A stretch of 15,550 nt of DNA from GCA-2731375 sp964507245 (GCA_964507245.1 CAZDQC010000082.1:1-15550); one strand, 5' to 3'. Positions 1 to 8,858 are shown, counted from the first letter of the stretch. Notes: generated by a model not told the origin, from the sequence alone. Made by a program: numbers and translations.

Positions 1-175
1 GATTAGTGATATTGGCATTCAAGTCTTATTGGATTGTCAAAATTCGAGTAAAAGCTTCACCAAAAGTATTATTACGAAAAACTCTCGATCACCGCGTACG
101 CAGGAATAGTCGAAATTCTATTACGCTCTCAACAAGCGCCTTTTTCTGGCCATCTAATTCCGGTATCCATTCAGC

Positions 176-1723
176 ATGAATCTGTTCCGCACCTTTGCCA
201 CCGTGGGCGGCTACACCATGGTGAGCCGAATTTTGGGCTTTGTGCGGGATATCCTTATTGCCGGCATTTTGGGCGCCGGTCCCATAGCGGATGCCTTTTT
301 TGTGGCATTCAAGTTGCCTAATTTTTTTCGCCGCCTATTCGCCGAAGGAGCCTTAAACGCCGGTTTCGTACCGTTATTTTCGGACCTTCTAGCTAATCGA
401 AGCCAAATGCACGCACGCGCATTCGCCGAACAAGCGTTGAGCGTTCTGTTGCTGTCCTTACTAATTTTTGTCACCCTGGCACAGATTACCATGCCCTGGT
501 TAATGCAGTACCTAGCGCCTGGTTTCGTGGATGACCCCGAACGATTTGATCTCGCGGTTGCATTTACCCGTATCACCTTTCCTTATTTGCTGTTCATCTC
601 GCTGGTATCCCTGATGGGCGGTGTCTTGAACTCCCTGCACCGGTTTGCCGCTGTGGCTGCCACGCCGGTGCTGTTGAACATCTGCCTGATCACGGCTATT
701 ACCCTAGCGGCCCCTCAAATGCCTAGTCCAGGGCACGCTCTGGCCTGGGGCGTAGCAGTGGCGGGTGCGATGCAAATGGTGTGGGTAGCTTTTGCCTGCC
801 AACGTGCCGGTATTGGCCTCCGACTGCCTCTGCCCCGGCTGACGCCCAAGGTGCGTGAGTTGTTGCGGTTGATGTTGCCTGCAGTCCTTGGGGCCGGCGT
901 GGTGCAGATCAACCTAGTGATAGATATCATTCTTGCTTCGTTGCTACCAAAAGGATCCGTATCTTTCCTATTCTACGCCGATAGATTGAACCAGTTACCC
1001 ATTGGTGTGGTTGGCGTTGCCGTGGGTACCGCCATATTACCCCTGCTATCCCGTTTGCTTGCTCAAAACGATCAAGCAGGCGCAATTGCTGCACTTAACC
1101 GTGCCATAGAACTAACGTTATTCTTGGCTTTACCATCCATGGTTGCCTTTTTGGTGATAGCTGATGAATTGATCCTAACATTGTTCCAGCGCGGACAATT
1201 CAGCCCCAGCGATAGCCGCGCCACGGCCTTTGCCTTGACAGCCTATACGGTGGGACTGCCAGCCTATGTGCTAATCAAGGTCCTGGGACCAGCATTTTTT
1301 GCGCGACGTGACACACGAACACCAGTAGTGGTGGGCATCATAGCTATGGTGGTGAATGTGGTTCTGAACCTTATTCTTATGCAATACCTCCTTCATGCAG
1401 GACTAGCCCTCGCTACGGCGATCGCTGCCTGGTTAAACGTAAGTCTTTTATCGTGGATATTGTATCGGCGCGGAGATTTCACCGCGGACCGACAGTTGTT
1501 CATACGGCTAGCCCGTTCCATCGGAGCCTCCCTTTTCATGGGCCTGCTGCTGTGGTGCTCGAAGAAATGGTTCGGCGCCCTGTTCACCGCGGATGAGGTT
1601 AACCGCATCCTTGGGTTGCTAATAATGGTCGCCGTAGGACTAACAAGCTATGGGCTAGCGGCGCTGCTGCTACGTGCCATTGAATGGCGAGAGATAAAGG
1701 GTCTATTGGCACGGCGGCAATAG
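176..1723 (+). CDS. murJ: Lipid II flippase MurJ (MviN family)
   Basis: This 515-residue inner-membrane protein flips the peptidoglycan precursor lipid II from the cytoplasmic to the periplasmic face. It is hydrophobic throughout, as expected for about 14 membrane helices, and its length is close to the 511 residues of E. coli MurJ. The N-terminal part carries the charged cavity residues known in the family: R18, R24-D25, D39, K46 and R52-R53, within a run reading SRILGFVRD and then ADAFFVAFKLPNFFRRLFAEGA. The start is the ATG at 176. No good Shine-Dalgarno sequence precedes it, but the first helix begins where it should. The 175 bases upstream are AT-rich with no recognisable gene. It heads a plus-strand run with the CoA-transferase 49 bases downstream. 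The family call is very secure. Confidence 0.97.
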   Translation: MNLFRTFATVGGYTMVSRILGFVRDILIAGILGAGPIADAFFVAFKLPNFFRRLFAEGALNAGFVPLFSDLLANRSQMHARAFAEQALSVLLLSLLIFVTLAQITMPWLMQYLAPGFVDDPERFDLAVAFTRITFPYLLFISLVSLMGGVLNSLHRFAAVAATPVLLNICLITAITLAAPQMPSPGHALAWGVAVAGAMQMVWVAFACQRAGIGLRLPLPRLTPKVRELLRLMLPAVLGAGVVQINLVIDIILASLLPKGSVSFLFYADRLNQLPIGVVGVAVGTAILPLLSRLLAQNDQAGAIAALNRAIELTLFLALPSMVAFLVIADELILTLFQRGQFSPSDSRATAFALTAYTVGLPAYVLIKVLGPAFFARRDTRTPVVVGIIAMVVNVVLNLILMQYLLHAGLALATAIAAWLNVSLLSWILYRRGDFTADRQLFIRLARSIGASLFMGLLLWCSKKWFGALFTADEVNRILGLLIMVAVGLTSYGLAALLLRAIEWREIKGLLARRQ

Positions 1724-1772
1724 GACGGTATGCATGAAGTGATTGCCAGGATAAATTTCACGGACTGATTTC

Positions 1773-2978
1773 ATGACCAACCGCAAACCGCTTGACGGCA
1801 TTAAAGTGTTCGATGCCACCCAAGGCGTCGCCGGGCCCCACGCTACCATGCTGCTGGCGCAGCACGGCGCCAATGTCATCAAGGTAGAGCCATTGGACGG
1901 CGACTGGGGCCGCACGCTAGGCAAGATGTACGGCGATCTTTGCGCCCATGCAGTAACCTTCAACCGAGGTAAACGCTCAATAGCCTTGGATCTCAAATCA
2001 ACGGAAGGTATTAAGGTGGCTCAAAAGCTGGCTTCGGATGCCGATATCGTGGTGGAAAGCTTTCGTCCCGGCGTCATGGCACGGTTTGGTCTAGGTTACA
2101 TGGACATCAAGGCCAAACGGCAGGATGTGATTTATCTCTCCGTCACCGGATTTGGACAAGAAGGGCCCAACAAGGATTTGCCGGTGACTGATTCGGTGAT
2201 ACAGGCTTTTTCTGGCTTCATGTCAATCAACCGGGATAGTGAAGGGACGCCACAACGTCTGGGCATGATCGCAATCGACGTGCTGACGGGGCTCTATGCC
2301 TATCAGGCCATTTCCTCGGCTTTAATCGCCCGTATGCGCTATGGCGAAGGCGCCTATATTGATTGTTCCTTGATGCAGTCAGCTGCGGCATTCCAAAGTG
2401 CCAAGATGATGGAGTACCACTTGGAGGGCGGTGCACCGCAGGTTCTTTACGTGCCCGTGGGTACCATGAAGACGGCGGACAGCTACATCAATATCACGGC
2501 CATGCGGGACCGACATTACGTCTCGTTATGTAAGGTTTTGGGCTTAGAGGAATTGATCAACGATCCCCAATTTGACACCCGTGACAAACGTATCGAAAAC
2601 GAAGGCCTGCTGATGCCTCTGATACGCGCGAAATTCATACAAAAAACTACCGCCGAGTGGTGCCATATACTTACTGAGGAAGGCGTGATGAATTCGGCAA
2701 TTTCGACTTACGACACCTACCTCGACGACGATCACGTAAGGGCTGTGAACAGCGTCGCCTGGGTGGAACATCAGGAAATGGGTCGGTTGCCCATGATCAA
2801 TATTCCCGGCCTGCCGAAAATAGACGGAGCTGATGAGTTAACTGAATGCGCCCACATCGGCCAACACAGCAGCGCTATTTTGACCGAGGCCGGCTACGAA
2901 ACAGACGAAATCGCAGCCCTATTGGCTAGCAACGCCGTTGGTGAATACGGCGGTGAGGACCATGACCATGGACCCTAA
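1773..2978 (+). CDS. CaiB/BaiF (family III) CoA-transferase
   Basis: This 401-residue cytosolic enzyme should move coenzyme A between carboxylic acids, the formyl-CoA/carnitine CoA-transferase reaction, or racemise a 2-methylacyl-CoA. The N-terminal region has the family pattern, with GVAGPHATMLLAQHGANVIKVEP at residues 18-40 and an R-G-K-R-S-I-A-L-D-L segment at 65-74. The key acid is D169 in AIDVLTGLYA, matching the catalytic Asp169 of formyl-CoA transferase in position and context. That favours CoA transfer over racemisation. The substrate cannot be told. The length is normal for the family. The start at the ATG of 1773 lies after a weak GGA. The end overlaps the start of the desaturase gene, so the two are probably translated from one message. 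The C-terminal tail ends in an acidic, His-containing stretch (EDHDHGP). Confidence 0.93.
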   Translation: MTNRKPLDGIKVFDATQGVAGPHATMLLAQHGANVIKVEPLDGDWGRTLGKMYGDLCAHAVTFNRGKRSIALDLKSTEGIKVAQKLASDADIVVESFRPGVMARFGLGYMDIKAKRQDVIYLSVTGFGQEGPNKDLPVTDSVIQAFSGFMSINRDSEGTPQRLGMIAIDVLTGLYAYQAISSALIARMRYGEGAYIDCSLMQSAAAFQSAKMMEYHLEGGAPQVLYVPVGTMKTADSYINITAMRDRHYVSLCKVLGLEELINDPQFDTRDKRIENEGLLMPLIRAKFIQKTTAEWCHILTEEGVMNSAISTYDTYLDDDHVRAVNSVAWVEHQEMGRLPMINIPGLPKIDGADELTECAHIGQHSSAILTEAGYETDEIAALLASNAVGEYGGEDHDHGP

Positions 2979-3966
2979 CCAATTGGATGGGTTGCCAAGA
3001 TTGGCCTTTGATGTGGCAGTGGCGTTACTGAAGCCGCTGTTTGCTTTTAACCAGTACGATTCATTCCTCTATTGGCCGTTTCTGTTGGCCGCCCTCAGCT
3101 TGGCTTTGTTGGTATTCCTGCTGAACCGCGATGATGGACCACGCAGCTTCCTCCTCCGCTATTTCTCCAAGACAGTATGGGGGCATCCATCAGCCAAGGC
3201 GGACTACAAGTTTTATTATGTAAACGGTGTATTGTTTCCGGCCGTATTCGCCCCCTTAATTCTTTCAGGTGCCTGGCTGGGCTCCCAGGTGCATGATGGT
3301 TTCCAGGCTTTATTCGGCCAGCATAACGGGCTACCGGCAAGCGCCTGGATCACTACCATTTACACCCTTGCCTTTTTCTTGGTTTACGATTTCGGGCGGT
3401 ATTTTGCCCATTATCTGCAGCATCGTATCGATTTCCTGTGGTATTTCCATAAGGTGCACCATTCGGCGGAAGTGCTAACACCGTTCACTGCTTTCCGCGC
3501 TCATCCTGTTGATCTGGTAATCATGGCTACCTTTCCTGCCGCCGCTACCGGAATTATCAATGGCATCTTCAATTACTGGACAGGCGGTTCGACAGGACTA
3601 TATTTGTTCTTTGGCTTACACATATTAATTTTTTTATACAATCTGGTGGGAAATTTGCGCCATACCCACGTTTGGCTCAGTTATGGCCCATTCCTGAACT
3701 TGATTTTCATCTCCCCAGCCCAACATCAGATTCATCACAGTATTGAACAACGCCATTGGGGCCGAAATATCGGGTTCGCTCTGGCATTCTGGGACAAACT
3801 ATTCGGCACCCTGTATGTACCGCATGAACACGAACATTTCGAAATCGGCCTAGGCGATGGGACCGAAGGGTATTACCACGGTGTCATCGGCATGTACTGG
3901 CGGCCTGTTAGGGAGCTATTCATGCAAAACGATAAAAGTCACGGATTGACACGCGACGATGGTTGA
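2968..3966 (+). CDS. Sterol desaturase / fatty acid hydroxylase family membrane protein
   Basis: This is an integral membrane di-iron oxygenase of the fatty-acid hydroxylase superfamily, acting on lipid or sterol-like substrates. Numbered from the ATG at 2968 (332 residues), the His clusters are HYLQH at 148-152, HKVHH at 161-165 and HQIHH at 253-257, with further His at 179, 218 and 232-234. This is the expected iron-ligand layout. Hydrophobic segments lie near 34-53, 87-104, 128-142, 183-200 and 210-228. A reading frame extends up to a TTG at 2938, and an ATG lies at 2962. I prefer 2968 because GGTGAGG at 2952-2958 then sits nine bases upstream. The start overlaps the transferase end by 11 bases, which suggests translational coupling. 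The substrate is unknown. A role in modifying a membrane lipid, hopanoid or carotenoid is only a guess. Confidence 0.9.
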   Translation: MDPNQLDGLPRLAFDVAVALLKPLFAFNQYDSFLYWPFLLAALSLALLVFLLNRDDGPRSFLLRYFSKTVWGHPSAKADYKFYYVNGVLFPAVFAPLILSGAWLGSQVHDGFQALFGQHNGLPASAWITTIYTLAFFLVYDFGRYFAHYLQHRIDFLWYFHKVHHSAEVLTPFTAFRAHPVDLVIMATFPAAATGIINGIFNYWTGGSTGLYLFFGLHILIFLYNLVGNLRHTHVWLSYGPFLNLIFISPAQHQIHHSIEQRHWGRNIGFALAFWDKLFGTLYVPHEHEHFEIGLGDGTEGYYHGVIGMYWRPVRELFMQNDKSHGLTRDDG

Positions 3967-3983
3967 CCGACCCGCCGGGTTGG
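3967..3983 (+). terminator. Stable GC hairpin after the desaturase gene
   Basis: Directly after the TGA of the desaturase gene, CCGACCC (3967-3973) can pair with GGGTTGG (3977-3983) around a GCC loop. That gives seven pairs including one G-T wobble. There is no run of T after it, so it is not a canonical intrinsic terminator. It may partly separate the first two metabolic genes from trpS or protect the 3' end of the message. Confidence 0.35.
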
Positions 3984-4026
3984 GCAATAACGTCCCAGGA
4001 AACCCATCATTCAACGGCTTTGACAG

Positions 4027-5028
4027 ATGAAACGAATTTTTTCCGGGGTGCAGCCTACGGGCAACCTGCACTTGGGTAATTACTTGGGTGCCATCCGGAA
4101 CTTTGCGCGTCTACAAAACGACTATGAATGCATTTACTGCGTCGTAGATATGCACTCGATCACCATGTGGCAGGATCCGGCGGAATTACACGCTAATACG
4201 CGCGAAGTCACGGCGGCTTATCTCGCGGCCGGTATCGACCCAGAAAATCATATCATCTTCAATCAAAGCCAGGTGCCCGCCCATATGGGACTGGCCTGGA
4301 TCTTTAATTGCATTGCCCGCATCGGCTGGTTGAACCGCATGACCCAGTTCAAGGAAAAAGCCGGCAAACATCGTGAGAATGCCTCTGCAGGACTTTATAT
4401 TTATCCCACGCTTATGGCGGCGGACATCCTCCTGTACAAGGCAACTCATGTGCCCGTAGGCGACGACCAAAAGCAACACCTTGAACTGACCCGTGACGTG
4501 GCTCAAAAATTCAATAATGATTTTGGAAGAGACGTTTTTCCAATTGTCGAACCGCTCATATATGGCGAGGCGACCCGTGTAATGAGCTTGCGCGATGGCT
4601 CTAAAAAGATGTCTAAGTCAGATCCGTCAGATTACTCGCGTATCACTTTCACTGATGGCCCTGACGAAATCGCGCAGAAAATCCGCAAGGCCAAAACCGA
4701 TCCACAGCCCATACCCCAAAGTACTGACGAGTTCACCGCTCGCCCCGAAGCCGCCAACTTAATCACCATTTTTGCCTCTCTGGCGGACATCTCGGCGGAC
4801 GAAGTGTTGAGGAACTATGGCGGGCAACAATTCTCAGAATTCAAGAAGGCCTTAACAGATCTGGCAGTTGAAAAACTGGGGCACGTTGGCCAGGAAATGC
4901 AGCGACTGACCAATGATCCCGGATATGTAGACAGCGTGCTCAAAGACGGTGCAGAACGGGCCGATGCGATCGCACAACCCGTCCTACAGGAGGTCTATGA
5001 AACTGTAGGTTTCCTCAACGTACGGTGA
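4027..5028 (+). CDS. trpS: Tryptophan--tRNA ligase
   Basis: This cytosolic class I aminoacyl-tRNA synthetase charges tRNA-Trp with tryptophan using ATP. The 333 residues match the usual bacterial length. The HIGH-type motif is TGNLHLGNY at residues 11-19. The KMSKS loop is exact at 194-198 within GSKKMSKSDPSD. Other TrpRS hallmarks are SGVQPTG at 6-12, DMHSIT at 41-46, YPTLMAADILLY at 126-137 and VGDDQKQHLELTRD at 144-157. The ATG at 4027 is the natural start because MKRIFSGVQPTG is the typical N terminus, though the Shine-Dalgarno sequence is poor. In many alphaproteobacteria I recall murJ and trpS as neighbours. Here two lipid/CoA genes lie between them. Confidence 0.98.
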   Translation: MKRIFSGVQPTGNLHLGNYLGAIRNFARLQNDYECIYCVVDMHSITMWQDPAELHANTREVTAAYLAAGIDPENHIIFNQSQVPAHMGLAWIFNCIARIGWLNRMTQFKEKAGKHRENASAGLYIYPTLMAADILLYKATHVPVGDDQKQHLELTRDVAQKFNNDFGRDVFPIVEPLIYGEATRVMSLRDGSKKMSKSDPSDYSRITFTDGPDEIAQKIRKAKTDPQPIPQSTDEFTARPEAANLITIFASLADISADEVLRNYGGQQFSEFKKALTDLAVEKLGHVGQEMQRLTNDPGYVDSVLKDGAERADAIAQPVLQEVYETVGFLNVR

Positions 5029-5134
5029 TCAGCAAACTCAAACTTTACACTGCTATAGCACCAAATTGGTTTAGGCGACCTTGACGAAGATGGTTTCTGG
5101 CAAGACCATTTTACTAAAACATAGGGGCCATGCG

Positions 5135-5926
5135 ATGACATTCGTTAAGACACCCGAAGAAATTAAAGAAATTGAGGCGGTCCTAAGATCGCCCCGTTTT
5201 ACCAATGCACGCAGAGCCTATCTGAGTTTCCGATCAACCAGCGAATTTGTTCGCGAAGTTCTGCCACCGGCCCTTGAACCCACCCGCGATCCGATCATCA
5301 CCGTCACAGTTGGCGAATTTGGATCGAATTGCGTCGGCGATTTCGCGGGCAGCACCATTTCCGTTGCGGCCCGCCACGGCGATACACGTGGAGCCTATGT
5401 CCTAACCATGTTCATGAGCACTGATCATGCGATCATATTTGGCCGTGATCTATTTGGCGAGCCTAAAAAGCAGGCGGACATCGCCCTGAATTTGACCGGT
5501 AACCGTTTGCTCGGAACCGTGGATCGCCTGGGCATCCGCTTGATTGAACTTTCCATTAACTTGGATGAGGATTCCGGTCCCAGCCGCAACCAAACCAACA
5601 GTTTCAATATAAAGTCCCAACCGGCAGCAAATGGTTGCGGGTTGGAGGCCGACGCTGTTTTAACCCTGGCCGAATTTCAAAACATCATAACCATCAACCG
5701 GACCGGTCAGGGATCATTAATCCTGGGCGCCACCCACCACGACCCTTTAACTGAAATACCAATCGGTGAGGTTGTAACCTCCGGCTACGTCGAAGGAGAT
5801 TTGCTCGCGCAGGTGCGCGCCATCGACACAATACCCGCGGAACAGTTCCTACCCTACGCCTATGGTCGCATGGACTATTGGCCGGCACTGGACACTTCTA
5901 CCCATCAAGCTAACGCTGCAGAATAG
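5135..5926 (+). CDS. Acetoacetate decarboxylase superfamily protein
   Basis: This 263-residue cytosolic protein belongs to the acetoacetate decarboxylase fold, in which a lysine forms a Schiff base with a keto acid. The lysine pair is K111-K112 in GRDLFGEPKK (103-112), matching K115-K116 of the Clostridium acetobutylicum enzyme. An arginine pair at 26-27 matches its R29 region. By my recollection of that sequence, a gap-free alignment through residues 57-112 puts V57 and G72 where the family has catalytic E61 and E76. True acetoacetate decarboxylation is therefore doubtful, and another Schiff-base reaction is possible. I chose the ATG at 5135 because AGGGG at 5123-5127 is seven bases upstream. 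In-frame TTG 5081 and ATG 5090 lack such a site. The gene converges on the oxidoreductase gene with one base between their stop codons. Confidence 0.82.
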   Translation: MTFVKTPEEIKEIEAVLRSPRFTNARRAYLSFRSTSEFVREVLPPALEPTRDPIITVTVGEFGSNCVGDFAGSTISVAARHGDTRGAYVLTMFMSTDHAIIFGRDLFGEPKKQADIALNLTGNRLLGTVDRLGIRLIELSINLDEDSGPSRNQTNSFNIKSQPAANGCGLEADAVLTLAEFQNIITINRTGQGSLILGATHHDPLTEIPIGEVVTSGYVEGDLLAQVRAIDTIPAEQFLPYAYGRMDYWPALDTSTHQANAAE

Positions 5927-5927
5927 T

Positions 5928-7253
5928 TCAAGCGGCTCGGTGCCGGTCAATATGATCACGCAAGGCATAATAGGACGACACGATGGGCAAGAACCAAGCA
6001 TGGCCGGTGTAAAAAAGGCGGCTGTTGAACGGCAGGCCATCGAAAGCGCACGGCCGATTGGCTTTACCCAGAATTTTTAAGGCAGTTTGCGTACCCAAAT
6101 AAGTCATCATGGCGACGCCTGCGCCGTTGCAACCTGCCATGTAATGCACACCTTTGTGCAGCCCCATATGAGGCAGAAAATCAAAAGTAAAGGCAATGCC
6201 GCCTGTCCAGGCATGGGTTAATTTTATGCCCTCGAGTTGTGGGAAAACGTCCAGCATTTGCCGGTATAGGATCGGCGCCCTATCCAAAGCGTTGCCAGGC
6301 GCTAACCTTGCCCGGCCGCCGAAGAGAACCCGACGGCCGTCCGGTGACAGCCGAAAATAATTCAAAACTCGTTTCGAATCCGCCATAGTGCGATTATTGG
6401 GGATCAAGGCCCGGATCTCATCCTCTGACCGTTTCTCTGTGGCAATTATGTAACTGGCTGCCTGGATCAGGCGGCGCCTCAGCCACGGCGTATTTTTGCC
6501 GGTGTACCCATTGGTGCCTAACACCACTTCCTTAGCATTGATTATACCCTTGTTTGTCGCCACCAAGAATGCTGAGTCTTCTTGGCTGATACCCTGCATG
6601 GCGGTGTGAGCGCACAATACGACGCCATTGGCCCGGCAACGTTCCAGCAAGGCCATATTCAACATGGCCGGATGCACACTGCCAGAACCCTCGATCGTCA
6701 TGCCACCAAAATAGAAATCCGTGGCGATTTCCCGCCGTTGTTCTCCGCTATTTAGCAACGCGGCGCCATAATCCCCGGCTGCATTTAGGCTTTGCACTTT
6801 AGCCCGCATGGTTTCGAAATGGGCTGGTGTGTAGGCGCCCACAAACCGCCCGCAGCGCACGTAGTGACACTCTAGCTTTTCGCGTTCAATCATGATTTCT
6901 AAATTGGCCATAGATTCCGCACCGCCAGCCAAAAGCTGTAACATGCGTTCCTTCCCCAAAGTACGCTCGGCGGGGGATACCGTGCCTGCCGAAGGTCCCT
7001 TCCCCACATTAGTGCCGCTAACCCCACCGCCATTGCGGGACGAGGCACCATAGCCAAATGCCTGAGCTTCAAGAACTACGACGTTCGTTCCGTTGCGTCC
7101 CAGTTCCAAGGCAGTGGACAGACCAGCATACCCGCCGCCAATCACCACCACGTCCGTACGATCAGGCAATTGATCTTCGATAGACCGGGGCGGGGCCTCC
7201 TCCCACCAAAATGGATCCGATTTGAAATCGTCAGTAATCAAATCGCCGGACAT
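5928..7253 (-). CDS. FAD-dependent oxidoreductase (DAO family, PuuB-like)
   Basis: This 441-residue flavoprotein of the glycine/D-amino-acid oxidase family should oxidise the C-N bond of an amine or amino acid. The opening SDPFWWEEAPP (12-22) is typical of the gamma-glutamylputrescine oxidoreductase-like branch. The FAD-binding Rossmann motif is DVVVIGGGYAGLSTALELG (34-52), with the acidic LEAQ at 61-64 ending strand two. SSRNGGGVSG (71-80) is the conserved flavin-contact loop. The C-terminal GCNGAGVAMMTYLG matches the family's second FAD contact. I use the ATG at 7253, which has GGAG nine bases upstream, rather than the in-frame TTG at 7268. It lies 69 bases downstream of the AMP ligase gene on the same strand, probably as one transcript. 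The true substrate is unknown. Confidence 0.9.
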   Translation of the reverse strand: MSGDLITDDFKSDPFWWEEAPPRSIEDQLPDRTDVVVIGGGYAGLSTALELGRNGTNVVVLEAQAFGYGASSRNGGGVSGTNVGKGPSAGTVSPAERTLGKERMLQLLAGGAESMANLEIMIEREKLECHYVRCGRFVGAYTPAHFETMRAKVQSLNAAGDYGAALLNSGEQRREIATDFYFGGMTIEGSGSVHPAMLNMALLERCRANGVVLCAHTAMQGISQEDSAFLVATNKGIINAKEVVLGTNGYTGKNTPWLRRRLIQAASYIIATEKRSEDEIRALIPNNRTMADSKRVLNYFRLSPDGRRVLFGGRARLAPGNALDRAPILYRQMLDVFPQLEGIKLTHAWTGGIAFTFDFLPHMGLHKGVHYMAGCNGAGVAMMTYLGTQTALKILGKANRPCAFDGLPFNSRLFYTGHAWFLPIVSSYYALRDHIDRHRAA

Positions 7254-7322
7254 AGTCTCGTACTCCAAATTGGTGTATCGGCACCATCAGATTAGCACAA
7301 CCAATGCACACCTAGTTAAGAC

Positions 7323-8771
7323 CTAGACCCGTTCGTCCTGCAATGCACGTCGGCGGACTTTGCCGGCATCATCCCGAACAGGTTCCGTGACGAATTCCAT
7401 GGTACGGGGGATTTTGTAGCGCACCAAATGATCGGACAAATGGGCCAAGAGGGCCTCTTCCTCCACGTTCCCATCCGGGATGTCAATAATGGCATGGACA
7501 AGGTTGCCCATGTCCTCGTCCGGAAGGCCAATGACCGCCGACGAGCGTACACCGGGGTAAAGATCAATAACTGCCTCAACCTCCGCCGGATAAATGTTAG
7601 CACCGCCCGAGAGTATCATGTCACTACGTCGATCAGTCAGGTATAAGAACCCATCATCGTCCAGATAACCCATATCGCCAAGGGACTCCCAACCCCCTTG
7701 TACGGATTTTGCCTTAGCACCGATGTAGAAATAGGTAGCACCCTGGCCGGCATCAGGTAACAGGAAAATTTCGCCCACCTCTCCAACGGGAAGGCGATTG
7801 CCCTCGTCATCGACGATCTTAATCTGAAATCCTTCTTGGGGCTTGCCTACGGAGCCGCGGTGATCCAACCATTCGTTGCCGGACAATGTTGTAAACCCTT
7901 GTGCCTCGGTTCCACCGTAAAGCTCCATAAGGACATCACCACCAAACCAGTTAATGAATTCCTCTTTCAACCAGGCTGGACAGGGTGCCGCCATATGCCA
8001 AACCACCTGCAGGGAACTGACGTCAACCTCATCCCGTTGTGCAGCTGGCAAACGCCACATGCGCTGCATCATAGTAGGAACCAAATACAGGAAATTGACC
8101 CGGTACCGATCGATCAATTCCAAAGTTTGAGCCGCATCAAATCTCGAAGTAATCACCAAGTGATGTCCCATCTGCATGCTAAGCATGCCCAAACCAAACG
8201 GCCCATTGTGATAAAGGGGTCCCGGAACCAGGGCCACCTGCTCCAACTTGGCTCCAAATCGCTCCTCCAAGGGATCCGCAGATGCCGGATCTTTTGATAC
8301 AATCAATTTTGGCCGGCCCGTGGATCCGCCCGATGTCATCGCCTTCCAATAAAGCGCCGTCACTTCAGGCAAGGGAGAATCCGACAGACCGGGATCAGGT
8401 TCAAAACCCGCCTCAATGCAGATAGTCCCAGGATGAGCCGCCGGCTTGGACCCGACAACGAGGCTAGGATTGCCCAATGCAACAATCTGCCGGCGCTCAT
8501 GATCGGGCAGACGATATGACACGGGCTGTGGGGTCGCACCCAATTTCCAGGCAGCAAAAACGGCCTCAATGAATTCAATGCTATTTGGCAAAGCAATTGT
8601 GACAAAATCGTCGGTCTTTACCCCAATTTCTTGATAAGCACGGGCCAAACGATTTGTCCGTGCGTCCAATTCCTCACGGGTCAGAGTCACACCTTCATGG
8701 GTCAGAGCAGGCTTGTCCGGGTCGCGGTCTGACCAAAAGGACAGCAGCCGCGAAAGAGATACTTTACTCAT
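7323..8771 (-). CDS. AMP-dependent acyl-CoA synthetase / ligase
   Basis: This 482-residue adenylate-forming enzyme activates a carboxylic acid with ATP to an acyl-AMP and then an acyl-CoA. The ATP loop TSGGSTGRPK is at 146-155 (the usual first part is SSGTTG, so this is a mild variant). LYGGTEA at 284-290 is the second core motif. SLGDMGYLDDDGFLYLTDRRSDM spans 363-385, with the ribose-binding Asp and hinge Arg. The catalytic C-terminal lysine is K471 in GKVRRR. It is on the short side for the class but has both the large N-terminal and mobile C-terminal domains. GAGG lies six bases before the ATG at 8771, which settles the start. It leads the two-gene minus-strand unit with the FAD oxidoreductase and is divergent from the aminotransferase gene. 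The acyl substrate cannot be read from the motifs. Confidence 0.92.
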   Translation of the reverse strand: MSKVSLSRLLSFWSDRDPDKPALTHEGVTLTREELDARTNRLARAYQEIGVKTDDFVTIALPNSIEFIEAVFAAWKLGATPQPVSYRLPDHERRQIVALGNPSLVVGSKPAAHPGTICIEAGFEPDPGLSDSPLPEVTALYWKAMTSGGSTGRPKLIVSKDPASADPLEERFGAKLEQVALVPGPLYHNGPFGLGMLSMQMGHHLVITSRFDAAQTLELIDRYRVNFLYLVPTMMQRMWRLPAAQRDEVDVSSLQVVWHMAAPCPAWLKEEFINWFGGDVLMELYGGTEAQGFTTLSGNEWLDHRGSVGKPQEGFQIKIVDDEGNRLPVGEVGEIFLLPDAGQGATYFYIGAKAKSVQGGWESLGDMGYLDDDGFLYLTDRRSDMILSGGANIYPAEVEAVIDLYPGVRSSAVIGLPDEDMGNLVHAIIDIPDGNVEEEALLAHLSDHLVRYKIPRTMEFVTEPVRDDAGKVRRRALQDERV

Positions 8772-8799
8772 TTACGGCCTCGATGAAGTTCTTCCGCAA

Positions 8800-8827
8800 C
8801 TGACATGTACCAGGTTCGCTGTATACT
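8800..8827 (+). promoter_or_regulatory. Candidate sigma-70 promoter for the aminotransferase gene
   Basis: CTGACA at 8800-8805 and TATACT at 8822-8827 are five-of-six matches to the -35 and -10 boxes, with a 16-base spacer. The predicted start of transcription, near 8834, lies just before the dyad at 8846-8858. This is by eye only. Confidence 0.45.
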
Positions 8828-8845
8828 GCACCGCAAACACTGATA

Positions 8846-8858
8846 GGTCAAAATGACC
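8846..8858. promoter_or_regulatory. Candidate operator: GGTCA-AAA-TGACC dyad
   Basis: This is a perfect inverted repeat with five-base arms and a three-base centre, midway between the divergent ligase and aminotransferase genes. It lies downstream of the candidate plus-strand promoter, where a bound dimeric repressor would block the aminotransferase. On the minus strand it lies upstream of the ligase. No regulator gene is in the window. Five-base arms can occur by chance. Confidence 0.35.

Noticed and set aside
3..179. An open frame entering from the left edge and ending in TGA overlapping the murJ ATG, considered as the tail of glnD or another upstream gene
   Set aside because: The translation is basic and unlike the GlnD ACT-domain C terminus, and the region is AT-rich. 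I see no supportable gene in 1-175.
7836..8297. A 153-codon plus-strand frame opposite the AMP ligase gene
   Set aside because: It is fully covered by a well-supported ligase on the other strand, and its product has no family motif.
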